The notes under the pieces were generated by a model. The model had not been told where the DNA came from. It did no database searches and saw only the letters and a program-made list of their open reading frames with translations. A stretch of 64,000 nucleotides of DNA. It comes from Qipengyuania_C sp046254955. GTDB taxonomy: Bacteria; Pseudomonadota; Alphaproteobacteria; Sphingomonadales; Sphingomonadaceae. Within the stretch, counting starts at the first letter, position 1. The number at the start of each line of letters is the position of its first letter. The stretch covers positions 744,001-808,000 of the forward strand of contig NZ_JBJXRG010000002.1 in NCBI RefSeq assembly GCF_046254955.1. The letters are read 5' to 3'. Below, piece after piece: positions 1-7,183 of this stretch. The translations under genes and the position numbers were made by a program.

Positions 1-1377
1 GAAGCGCGACATCTTGCCGAAGTCGATCCGCTCACCGGATGCCTCAACCGGCGCAGCCTGATGCCGGCCACCGACCAGTTGATCCAGACCAGTTCCGAGA
101 CCGGCAAGGCCCTCGCCATGATCATGATCGATCTTGATAACTTCAAGCAGATCAACGATCTCAACGGGCACAAGATCGGCGACCAGGTCCTCCAGAAAGC
201 AGCATCTCAAATCCGCAAGCTGGTGCCGCGCGGTGCACTTCTGGCTCGTTTGGGCGGCGACGAATTCACTTGTGTATTCCCCTATGCGCCGAACGAGACA
301 CAGCGGGTCGATGATCTGGCGATCCAGCTGATCGAGCGTATTGCGAAGCCGATCGAAATCTCCGGCCAGGTCATGGAAGTGACCATATCCCTGGGCATTG
401 CCAGCCGCGATCCCAGTAGCCCGCGCAATAACGATGATATCGATTCCAAGGCACTGATGCACAAGGCTGATATCGCCATGTACCACGCCAAAAAGCAGGG
501 CAAGAACCGCTATTTCTGGTTCGAAACCAGCATGGAAAGCGAGCTGCGCTTCCGCAACCAACTGATCCAGGGTTTGCGCCGCGGGATTACCCAGCGCGAA
601 TTCGTGCCATTCTACGAACAGCAGGTTGACCTCGAAAGCGGCGAATTGGTCGGTTTCGAGATGTTGGCACGCTGGAACTCGCCTGAATTCGGCACCGTCG
701 GACCCGACATATTCATTCCGATCGCCGAAGAGCTCGGGCTAATCGGCGAATTGTCCCAACAATTGATTGAGCAGGCCTTGGAAGACGCGAAGGCGTGGGA
801 TCCCAAGCTCACTCTTTCGGTCAATATCTCACCGGTGCAGATGCGCGATCCGTGGTTCTCGCAGAAGCTCCTCAAGCTGCTAGTCGAGCATAATTTCCCC
901 GCTTCGCGGCTCGAGATCGAGATTACTGAGAGCGCGCTACACGAGAACATCGGCCTGGCTCGCTCGATGATTTCGAGCCTGCAGAACCAGGGTGTTCAGG
1001 TGAGCCTCGACGACTTCGGGACCGGTTATGCGAGCCTATCGCAGCTGAAATCGCTGCCCTTCAACCAAATCAAGATCGATCGCAGCTTCGTCAAGGAACT
1101 GGCTGGATCGAACTCGGGCGCGAAGATCGTCCAGGCAATGGTCTCGATGGGCGGCAACCTCAACATGCCATTGACCGCCGAAGGGATCGAGGATGAAGAG
1201 ATCCTCAATCTGCTCAAGGACCTCGGCCAAATGAAGGGCCAGGGCTATCATTATGGCAGGCCGGAAGACGCCGCAGCGGTACTTGCGCGGCTCGAAAAAT
1301 CCGGAAGGCTGGCGACCGCCGCAGAGAGCGAAGACGAAATCAAAGAGCCTACCGAGCAGCACTCTCGCTCCGCGTAA
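1..1377 (+). CDS. GGDEF/EAL cyclic-di-GMP signalling protein, 5' truncated by window edge
   Basis: The frame is open from base 1, and its first residues read DPLTGCLNRRSL, the usual entry to a GGDEF domain, so the gene begins upstream and the ATG at 61 is not its start. An intact GGDEF motif follows (bases ~256-270), with no RxxD inhibitory site just before it. A full EAL domain comes next: EML in place of EAL, SVNIS, EITES, DDFGTG and IKIDRSF, all metal/substrate-binding positions. The C-terminus is a short acidic tail. By family, it makes and/or hydrolyses c-di-GMP; intact EAL residues suggest active phosphodiesterase. Any sensory or membrane part lies outside the window. The next gene, dapF, starts 65 bp later and is functionally unrelated. 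Confidence 0.93.
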   Translation, partial: EARHLAEVDPLTGCLNRRSLMPATDQLIQTSSETGKALAMIMIDLDNFKQINDLNGHKIGDQVLQKAASQIRKLVPRGALLARLGGDEFTCVFPYAPNETQRVDDLAIQLIERIAKPIEISGQVMEVTISLGIASRDPSSPRNNDDIDSKALMHKADIAMYHAKKQGKNRYFWFETSMESELRFRNQLIQGLRRGITQREFVPFYEQQVDLESGELVGFEMLARWNSPEFGTVGPDIFIPIAEELGLIGELSQQLIEQALEDAKAWDPKLTLSVNISPVQMRDPWFSQKLLKLLVEHNFPASRLEIEITESALHENIGLARSMISSLQNQGVQVSLDDFGTGYASLSQLKSLPFNQIKIDRSFVKELAGSNSGAKIVQAMVSMGGNLNMPLTAEGIEDEEILNLLKDLGQMKGQGYHYGRPEDAAAVLARLEKSGRLATAAESEDEIKEPTEQHSRSA

Positions 1378-1442
1378 ACCCCCGCAGACAATTCGCTATC
1401 GACTGGACGCGAGGCAGCGCGGCGCATATTGGCGCGCACAGC

Positions 1443-2252
1443 ATGCGTATCCCGTTCATCAAGATGCACGGCCTCGGCAATGATTTCATCGTGCTCGATG
1501 GGCGCGAGGATGCTTTGCCTGCGCTGAATGCCGCTACCGTGGCGGAATTGGCGGATCGGCGCACCGGGATCGGCTGCGACCAGCTGATCGTGCTGGAGCC
1601 GTCCCATGCGGCGGATTTCCGCATGCGCATTTTCAATTCGGATGGCGGCGAAGTCGAGGCATGCGGCAATGCTGCACGCGCGGTCGCGATCTATCACGGC
1701 ACGCAGGCATCGCTCGAGACAGATGGCGGGGTCATTTCGCTCTCCCCGCAGGATGGCGGTGCGACTATCGATATGGGCCAGCCGCGCTTCGAATGGGACA
1801 AGATCCCCCTCGCCTATGCGATGGATACGCTCACCATGCCTGTTGGCTGGGACGGGCTGGGCGATCCTGCCGCGGTCAATGTCGGCAATCCGCATGTAAT
1901 CTTCTTTGTAGAAGATTGCGACGCGGTGGCGCTGGAGAAAGTGGGGCCGCAGATCGAAACCGATCCGCTTTTTCCCGAGCGAGTTAACGTCAACGTGGCG
2001 ACGATCGAGAGCCGCGAGACGATCCGCCTGCGCGTATGGGAGCGAGGCGTGGGCCTCACACGCGCCTGCGGCACAGGAGCGTGCGCTACGGCGGTGGCAG
2101 CAATGCGGCGCGGACTGGTCGATCGTGAAACCACAGTCGCGCTGCCCGGCGGCCCGCTTACGATCCACTGGGATGATGACGACCGCATTCAGATGACCGG
2201 CCCTGCGAGCGAAAGCTATCGCGGAACATTCGAATGGGATGAATTCGCGTGA
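1443..2252 (+). CDS. dapF: Diaminopimelate epimerase
   Basis: This cytoplasmic PLP-independent racemase converts LL- to meso-diaminopimelate for lysine and peptidoglycan synthesis. The 269-aa length is normal. The N-terminus MRIPFIKMHGLGNDFIV is typical of the family, and both catalytic cysteines are visible: Cys74 in ACGNAARA and Cys209 in ACGTGACA. It is the first of a coupled run: its TGA stop overlaps the GTG start of mtaB by 4 bp (GTGA at 2249-2252). No function link with the upstream GGDEF/EAL gene is evident. The long open frame on the opposite strand (1251-2168) is its shadow. Confidence 0.96.
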   Translation: MRIPFIKMHGLGNDFIVLDGREDALPALNAATVAELADRRTGIGCDQLIVLEPSHAADFRMRIFNSDGGEVEACGNAARAVAIYHGTQASLETDGGVISLSPQDGGATIDMGQPRFEWDKIPLAYAMDTLTMPVGWDGLGDPAAVNVGNPHVIFFVEDCDAVALEKVGPQIETDPLFPERVNVNVATIESRETIRLRVWERGVGLTRACGTGACATAVAAMRRGLVDRETTVALPGGPLTIHWDDDDRIQMTGPASESYRGTFEWDEFA

Positions 2253-3421
2253 GTGCCGAAGTGATCTCCTTGGGCTGCCGGCTCAATATCTCCGAAAGCG
2301 AGCGCATCCGCGTCATGCTGGCGGATGAAGGCGACGTGGTTGTCGTGAACAGCTGCGCAGTCACCAGCGAAGCCGTGCGGCAGACCCGGCAAGCGATCCG
2401 CAAGGCGCGCCGTGCGCGGCCTGATGCGCGGCTGCTGGTAACCGGCTGCGCCGCAGATATCGAACGCGACCAGATCGCCGCCATGCCTGAAGTCGATGGA
2501 CTGATCGCCAACCAGCAAAAGCTTGACCCGCGCGTGTGGAACGTTGCGGAGCGTCCGACGCCGATCCCAGCTCAACGAACGCGCGCTTTCGTGGCGGTCC
2601 AGAATGGCTGCGACCACGCCTGCACCTTCTGCGTGATCCCGCAGGGGCGCGGGCGCAGCCGATCCCTGACGATCAATCAAGTGCTCCGCGAAGTCGAACG
2701 CGACCTATCGCTCGGCGCGCCTGAGGTGGTTCTAACAGGCGTCGATGTGACCAGCTGGGGCGCAGACCTGCCCGGTTCACCGAGCCTCGGCGCGCTGGTT
2801 CGCGCAATCCTCGACGAGTTTTCCGAACTCGCCCGCCTGCGCATGTCGTCGCTCGACGGAATCGAGATCGACGAGGAGCTGTTCGACCTGTTCGCGCACG
2901 AAACGCGCGTCATGCCGCACCTGCACCTCTCGCTGCAGCATGGGCACGACATGATCCTCAAGCGGATGAAGCGCCGCCATTCGCGCAGCGACGCGGTCGA
3001 TCTCATCGCCAGGCTTCGCGCGCAGCGCCCCGAACTGGCTTTAGGTGCTGATCTGATCGCCGGTTTCCCCACCGAGAGCGAAGAGCATCACGCGACAAAC
3101 CTCTCGATCATACGCGAGCTCGAGATCGTCCACGGCCACATCTTCCCCTACTCGCCGCGTCCCGGCACACCCGCGGCGCGCATGCCGCAGATCAACAGGC
3201 CCGTGATCAAGCGCCGCGCCGCCGAATTGCGCGCCGCCGGCTCCGAGGTCCGCAACACTTGGCTGTCCACCCTGCTCGGCAAGCCCCACCACGTCCTTGC
3301 CGAACGCGATAGCACTGGCCACGCGGAAAACTTCGCGCTCTTTGCCGTTCCGCATGATACGCCCGCCGGTGAAATCGTGACCCTCACACCCACAAAGATC
3401 ACAGAAGGCCTCCTTACATGA
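2249..3421 (+). CDS. mtaB: tRNA t6A37 methylthiotransferase, MtaB type
   Basis: A 390-aa radical SAM methylthiotransferase. The N-terminal UPF0004 domain carries three cysteines (Cys10 in LGCRLN, Cys36 in NSCAVT, Cys67 in TGCAA) for the auxiliary cluster. The central radical SAM motif CDHACTFC is followed by a C-terminal TRAM-like segment. By family, MtaB converts t6A to ms2t6A at tRNA position 37; it is separated from MiaB by this short GCRLN start and from RimO by context. The GTG start overlaps the dapF stop, and its own stop overlaps the ftsY ATG (ATGA at 3418-3421), so the three genes look translationally coupled. MiaB-like alternatives are less likely. Confidence 0.9.
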   Translation: MSAEVISLGCRLNISESERIRVMLADEGDVVVVNSCAVTSEAVRQTRQAIRKARRARPDARLLVTGCAADIERDQIAAMPEVDGLIANQQKLDPRVWNVAERPTPIPAQRTRAFVAVQNGCDHACTFCVIPQGRGRSRSLTINQVLREVERDLSLGAPEVVLTGVDVTSWGADLPGSPSLGALVRAILDEFSELARLRMSSLDGIEIDEELFDLFAHETRVMPHLHLSLQHGHDMILKRMKRRHSRSDAVDLIARLRAQRPELALGADLIAGFPTESEEHHATNLSIIRELEIVHGHIFPYSPRPGTPAARMPQINRPVIKRRAAELRAAGSEVRNTWLSTLLGKPHHVLAERDSTGHAENFALFAVPHDTPAGEIVTLTPTKITEGLLT

Positions 3422-4344
3422 GCGAAGGCAAGAGCTGGACCGAGCGGCTGTTCGGCGGCTTCAAGAAGACTTCAGAGCGGCTGACCGAAAACCTCAGCCA
3501 GGCGGTCACCACTGCCAAGCTTGATGATGCGACACTCGACGATGTCGAGGATGCACTGATCCTTTCCGACCTCGGCCCGTCGGCCGCATCGCGCATCCGC
3601 GAGCGCCTGCGCGAAAAGCGTTTCGGCCTCGAGATCAGTGCTGACGACCTCAAGCTCGCGGTGGCCGACGAAATCGCGGCGATCCTGCGCCCCGTCGCCA
3701 AGCCACTCGAAATCACCGCCTTCCCGCGCCCGCAAGTGATCCTGGTGATAGGCGTGAATGGGTCGGGCAAGACGACCACCATCGCCAAGCTCGCGCACCT
3801 TTTCCAGGAAGACGATTACGGCGTGATGCTGGCGGCGGGTGACACCTTCCGCGCGGCGGCAATCGGCCAGCTGCAGACGTGGGCCGACCGCATTGGCGCT
3901 CCGCTGATCAAGGGGCCCGAAGGCGGCGATCCGGCCTCGATCGTGTTCGACGCGGTCAAGGCCGCGACCGACCAGGGCATCGACGCGCTTGTGGTCGACA
4001 CAGCCGGGCGCCTGCAGAACAAGCGCGAACTGATGGACGAGCTGGCCAAGATCAGGAAAGTCCTCGGCCGGCTCAATCCCGAAGCGCCGCATGACGTGGT
4101 ACTGGTGCTTGATGCCACCAATGGCCCGAATGCGCTCTCGCAAATCGATGTGTTCAAGGAGGTTGCGGGCGTGACTGGGCTTATCATGACGAAGCTGGAT
4201 GGCACTGCGCGCGGCGGCGTGCTGGTCGCAGCGGCCGAGCAATATGGCCTGCCGATCCATGCTATCGGCGTCGGCGAGAAAATCGATGACCTGCGTCCGT
4301 TCGACCCGGACCTTGTCGCACGCGTGATTGCGGGAGTGGCGTAA
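3418..4344 (+). CDS. ftsY: Signal recognition particle receptor FtsY
   Basis: SRP receptor GTPase that docks ribosome-SRP complexes at the inner-membrane translocon. The 308-aa protein has a short N-terminal amphipathic stretch instead of the long acidic A domain of E. coli, then the N helical bundle and G domain. The P-loop GVNGSGKTT is at residues 112-120; DTAGR and TKLDGTARGG follow. The start is fixed by the 4-bp overlap with mtaB, and its TAA shares one base with the yciB ATG. Its RNA partner, the SRP RNA, is encoded about 40 kb away at 44015-44100 in this window. Confidence 0.97.
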   Translation: MSEGKSWTERLFGGFKKTSERLTENLSQAVTTAKLDDATLDDVEDALILSDLGPSAASRIRERLREKRFGLEISADDLKLAVADEIAAILRPVAKPLEITAFPRPQVILVIGVNGSGKTTTIAKLAHLFQEDDYGVMLAAGDTFRAAAIGQLQTWADRIGAPLIKGPEGGDPASIVFDAVKAATDQGIDALVVDTAGRLQNKRELMDELAKIRKVLGRLNPEAPHDVVLVLDATNGPNALSQIDVFKEVAGVTGLIMTKLDGTARGGVLVAAAEQYGLPIHAIGVGEKIDDLRPFDPDLVARVIAGVA

Positions 4345-4994
4345 TGAGCGAAGAAACCAAGCCCGCCGAGAAGCCCAAATCTGGCTGGCTCAACATCGCA
4401 GTCGACTACGGGCCGCTGCTCATCTTTTTCGGGGTCTACAAATACTTCTCGCCCGACGAGCCGAGCGCGATTGCCGAAGTCGCCGCAATGATCCGCGGCA
4501 CAATAGCATTCATGGTCGCTGCAGTAATCGCGCTGGCGATCTCGAAGATCAAATTCGGCAAGGCCTCACCCATGCTGTGGTTTTCGACTGTGCTGATCCT
4601 AGGCTTCGGTGCGCTGACTGTGTTTTTCGGCGATCCCGTCTTCGTGCAGCTAAAGCCGACGATCATTTACATCGCATTCGGTATCGCATTGCTGATCGGA
4701 TACTGGCGCGGGACCGCGCTGCTCAAGATCCTGCTGGAAGCGGCTTTCGAAGGGCTGACGCAGGAAGGTTGGCTCAAGCTCAGCCGCAACTGGGGCCTGT
4801 TCTTCCTTGTACTGGCGGGTCTCAACGAGTTCCTGCGCTGGTATCTCGATTTTGGCGGCTGGCTCGCGGCCAAGCTATGGGTCTTCCTGCCGGTGAGCTT
4901 CCTCTTCACCTTCAGCCAGATCCCAATGCTGCTGAAACACGGCCTTTCGCTCGAAGGTGTCGAGGAAGAAAAATCCACAACGCCGCCCGCCTGA
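4344..4994 (+). CDS. yciB: Inner-membrane septation protein A (YciB/IspZ family)
   Basis: Polytopic membrane protein of 216 aa with about five or six hydrophobic segments after a charged lysine/proline-rich N-terminus. The segment VDYGPLLIFFGVYKYF near residue 20 and the WLKLSRNWGLFF stretch match the YciB/intracellular septation protein A family. The family is linked to cell-envelope synthesis and division, without a known enzymatic activity. The start ATG overlaps the ftsY stop by one base, so it is the last member of the dapF-mtaB-ftsY run. About 100 bp separate it from the next gene. Confidence 0.9.
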   Translation: MSEETKPAEKPKSGWLNIAVDYGPLLIFFGVYKYFSPDEPSAIAEVAAMIRGTIAFMVAAVIALAISKIKFGKASPMLWFSTVLILGFGALTVFFGDPVFVQLKPTIIYIAFGIALLIGYWRGTALLKILLEAAFEGLTQEGWLKLSRNWGLFFLVLAGLNEFLRWYLDFGGWLAAKLWVFLPVSFLFTFSQIPMLLKHGLSLEGVEEEKSTTPPA

Positions 4995-5097
4995 ACGCCT
5001 CCGGCGCTTGCCATCCACCCCGCTCGCTCCCTATTCTGCTGCCAATGGCCAGCGGATCGCGGCCTGACGGGCGCAAGACTTATGGGGAGAGCCAATA

Positions 5098-5670
5098 ATG
5101 GCGAAGTTTTTCGGTAACTTACACCTTGTGATGGTGGTCGGCCTTCTTGCCGCCCTCCTGCTCATGTTCGGCTTTGCAGCCTATACACCTATCGATTCCA
5201 ACTCGGTTGCGCGCTGGCTGCACCTGTTCTTCGGCGTGTTGTGGATTGGTCTGCTCTATTATTTCAACTTCGTTCAAGTGCCCTCGATGCCCAAGATTGC
5301 GGACGAGCATAAGCCCGCAGTGACCGGCACGATCGCACCGTCGGCGCTGTTCTTCTTCCGCTGGGCAGCCCTCCTGACCGTCGTTACCGGCCTCTGGATC
5401 GCGATGGTCAACGGCTACATGATCGATGCACTGACCTTCGCCGGTGAAGGCGCGGTCGACCTGATCGGCGCCGGCATGTGGATGGCGCTGCTGATGGCCT
5501 TCAACGTGTGGTTCATCATCTGGCCTGCGCAGAAGAAAGTGCTCGGCATTGTCGAAGCCAGCGCGGAGGAAAAGGCAGCTGCTGCGCCGCGCGCGCTGAT
5601 CGCCAGCCGCCTCAATACGCTGCTATCGATCCCGATGATGTGGGCGATGGTCTCCGCGAACCTCGGCTGA
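5098..5670 (+). CDS. PuuD-like membrane protein, lacking the cytochrome c domain
   Basis: A 190-aa integral membrane protein with roughly five hydrophobic segments. The motif RWLHLFFGVLWIGLLYYFNF (residues ~38-57) resembles the membrane half of PuuD, the membrane-bound urate hydroxylase. Full PuuD carries a C-terminal periplasmic cytochrome c domain; none is present here and there is no CxxCH, so urate oxidation should not be assumed. The ATG is preceded by GGGGAGAG, a good ribosome-binding site. The last codons (SANLG) and the terminator behind them recur almost unchanged at the end of the next gene (see repeats). Confidence 0.7.
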   Translation: MAKFFGNLHLVMVVGLLAALLLMFGFAAYTPIDSNSVARWLHLFFGVLWIGLLYYFNFVQVPSMPKIADEHKPAVTGTIAPSALFFFRWAALLTVVTGLWIAMVNGYMIDALTFAGEGAVDLIGAGMWMALLMAFNVWFIIWPAQKKVLGIVEASAEEKAAAAPRALIASRLNTLLSIPMMWAMVSANLG

Positions 5671-5725
5671 TCACGCTTCGACTGGAATGAGAAAGGGCGC
5701 TCCGGGAAGCCGGGGCGCCTTTTTT
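5652..5725 (+). repeat. Terminator-containing direct repeat, copy 1
   Basis: This stretch covers the last six codons of the PuuD-like gene, its stop and its rho-independent terminator. It matches 6522-6595 in the same orientation and the same reading frame: both encode SANL before the stop, then CGCTTCGA-T/C-TG and the same GC-rich hairpin. By eye, about four in five bases agree, with one single-base gap. Confidence 0.85.
5695..5725 (+). terminator. Rho-independent terminator after the PuuD-like gene
   Basis: GGGCGCtCCGG, a GAAG tetraloop, CCGGgGCGCC and then a run of six T on the plus strand. It sits 24 bp after the stop codon. Confidence 0.88.
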
Positions 5726-5811
5726 GATTTCAGAAATGCATTGGCCCAAAGCTCGATGCGCCAGGCCGCTGCTCTGGTTTCCAATTCGCAGCAACATGGG
5801 GGATTGCTTGA

Positions 5812-6540
5812 ATGCCACAATCACTGATGAGCTTCATGGGCAGTCTCGATACACTCATCGCCGTGACCATCGGTGCGTTTCTCGCGACTGGCGGCGCTCT
5901 TGCAACCGAATTGATCAAGGAACGGGGCGCGCGGCGCCGGAGGGAACGAGAAGCGGCGATTTTTCTTGCCGATATCATCCTCAGCCTCCTGAATTTCGGC
6001 CGGCTTGCCAACCGATCCCAGACGATCGGGCAGCCATGGGGGCAGTTCACAGTCGGCTATTTTGAGCTCGCTCGTAAGCAGAGGGATTTCTACGAAGCCA
6101 ACCGGATGAAACTGTTCGATCTGCGCGATCTGGAACTCAGAAGTCGCGCGGAATTCCATATTCTCGCGCAAACGAATTACGCCAGTGGCATCGTCGATTT
6201 TTGCAGCGCGATTCAGTCACTTGAAGAAGAGCTTGGGTCGCTCGATTCGGACACGCCCGAGGCACGCAGACGCGAGATAGAGGAGAAACTCAAAGAACCA
6301 CGGTTCTACCGTGAGGTTTCATTAAAGGGCTTCACCTACAACTTTGAAAAAGCTGAAGGGCTACTCGCCGATCTCGAGCCGGTCGCAGGAGTGAAATTTG
6401 GCAAGGTGAACCAGTTCGAGATCGCCGTGAACGAAATGCAAACTGCACTCGCTAAGTTTGCCAAGGAGTTCGATGTGGTCGACGGGGAAGTCATCCCCAA
6501 GGCAAAAAACGAGAGGGGAGATTCTGCGAACCTCGTCTGA
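5812..6540 (+). CDS. Hypothetical protein with N-terminal membrane anchor
   Basis: I do not recognise this 242-aa protein. Residues ~10-33 form one hydrophobic segment (TLIAVTIGAFLATGGALATEL) followed by a very basic stretch GARRRRERE, giving an N-out/C-in anchor. The remaining ~200 residues are charged and mostly helical, so it is probably a cytoplasmic helical domain. The ATG follows GGGGGA at a suitable distance; a second ATG at 5830 is possible. A hand count of two 60-base lines gives about 45-52% GC, below the neighbours. It lies wholly between two copies of a terminator repeat, and its last residues are supplied by that repeat, which suggests insertion. Confidence 0.72.
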   Translation: MPQSLMSFMGSLDTLIAVTIGAFLATGGALATELIKERGARRRREREAAIFLADIILSLLNFGRLANRSQTIGQPWGQFTVGYFELARKQRDFYEANRMKLFDLRDLELRSRAEFHILAQTNYASGIVDFCSAIQSLEEELGSLDSDTPEARRREIEEKLKEPRFYREVSLKGFTYNFEKAEGLLADLEPVAGVKFGKVNQFEIAVNEMQTALAKFAKEFDVVDGEVIPKAKNERGDSANLV

Positions 6541-6595
6541 TTGCGCTTCGATTGAAATGGAAAGGGCGCACCGGGAGACCGGGGCGCCCTTTTCG
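6522..6595 (+). repeat. Terminator-containing direct repeat, copy 2
   Basis: Second copy of the 5652-5725 repeat: the last codons of the 242-aa hypothetical gene (SANLV, stop), spacer and hairpin. The shared reading frame means both genes end in the same peptide. Confidence 0.85.
6561..6593 (+). terminator. Rho-independent terminator after the 242-aa gene
   Basis: AAAGGGCGCaCCGG, loop GAGA, CCGGgGCGCCCTTT on the plus strand. It is the homologue of the terminator at 5695-5725 but with a near-perfect extended stem, so it could also act on the minus strand. Confidence 0.85.
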
Positions 6596-6604
6596 TATCT
6601 AACC

Positions 6605-6635
6605 AATGTCCGCTAATGGGTGGAAAGCGGACATT
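6605..6635. repeat. Intergenic palindromic repeat, copy 1
   Basis: Perfect 10-bp inverted arms AATGTCCGCT and AGCGGACATT with an 11-base loop. The right arm ends on the TAA stop of the minus-strand lipoprotein gene. I recall this TGTCCGC...GCGGACA type as a frequent intergenic palindrome in sphingomonad and other alphaproteobacterial genomes, where it generates false ORFs beginning like MSAxGxKADI. Confidence 0.85.
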
Positions 6636-7119
6636 AGAAGTATTCCATTGGATCGAATTCTTCTGCGTCTATTACATTCACTATTTCTCGGCTGTCTAGG
6701 TGATGTTGTCGAAAGCTGCATGCGTGCTCATTCTCAGAAACAAAAAGGTCAAACTCATCGATCTCCCCCTGACGTTCATGCAATGACGTTACGTCATAAG
6801 GGTTGGGATATTTCGAGGCATTCAGGAATATGCTCATTCCAATAACGGGACCGAAGACCTGCAACAGGATTTGGCTATGCTGGTCGCTCGCCACAGCGAT
6901 CAACACTAGCGGCTGGCTTGAATCCTGCCTCCATTGAAAACTAGTACCGCTAATGTTCTCCAGGCGGGTAATCAGCCTTTTTACGCTGTCTAGATCCGGC
7001 GAGGGATTACAGCTGTATTCTTTGAATATGACACTTTCGGAATGAAAGGTGTCTTGCTGCGTGCAACCTGAAAGTGCCAGCGAAAGAACGAGAAGAATTC
7101 GTCGTGCCAAGTTCCACAT
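6634..7119 (-). CDS. Hypothetical lipoprotein
   Basis: A 161-aa protein with a typical lipoprotein signal: basic start MWNLARR, hydrophobic core, and lipobox LSGC with Cys19. The mature part is acidic, with no repeats or motif that I recognise. It is probably exported and lipid-anchored; function unknown. A hand count of two 60-base lines inside the gene gives about 44% GC, against about 65% in the adjacent kup gene, a strong local drop that suggests transfer. Palindromic repeats of one family lie at both ends (6605-6635 and 7145-7175), and its stop codon overlaps the first. Confidence 0.75.
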   Translation of the reverse strand: MWNLARRILLVLSLALSGCTQQDTFHSESVIFKEYSCNPSPDLDSVKRLITRLENISGTSFQWRQDSSQPLVLIAVASDQHSQILLQVFGPVIGMSIFLNASKYPNPYDVTSLHERQGEIDEFDLFVSENEHACSFRQHHLDSREIVNVIDAEEFDPMEYF

Positions 7120-7144
7120 TGATCGACTGATTGCAGCAAATTAA

Positions 7145-7175
7145 AATGTCCGCAACTAGGTCGTTAGCGGACGTT
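7145..7175. repeat. Intergenic palindromic repeat, copy 2
   Basis: Inverted arms AATGTCCGC and GCGGACGTT (one G/T wobble) around a 13-base loop. Same family as 6605-6635. It lies between the lipoprotein start and the kup stop, 8 bp from the latter. Confidence 0.8.
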
Positions 7176-7183
7176 CCGGGCAG

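Noticed and set aside
1251..2168. Long minus-strand ORF opposite dapF
   Set aside because: Antisense shadow of dapF, a clear real gene; no domain recognised.
6606..6845. Plus-strand 79-codon ORF beginning MSANGWKADI
   Set aside because: Its start is a translation of the palindromic repeat, a false-ORF pattern I have seen often in alphaproteobacteria; the rest is antisense to the lipoprotein gene.
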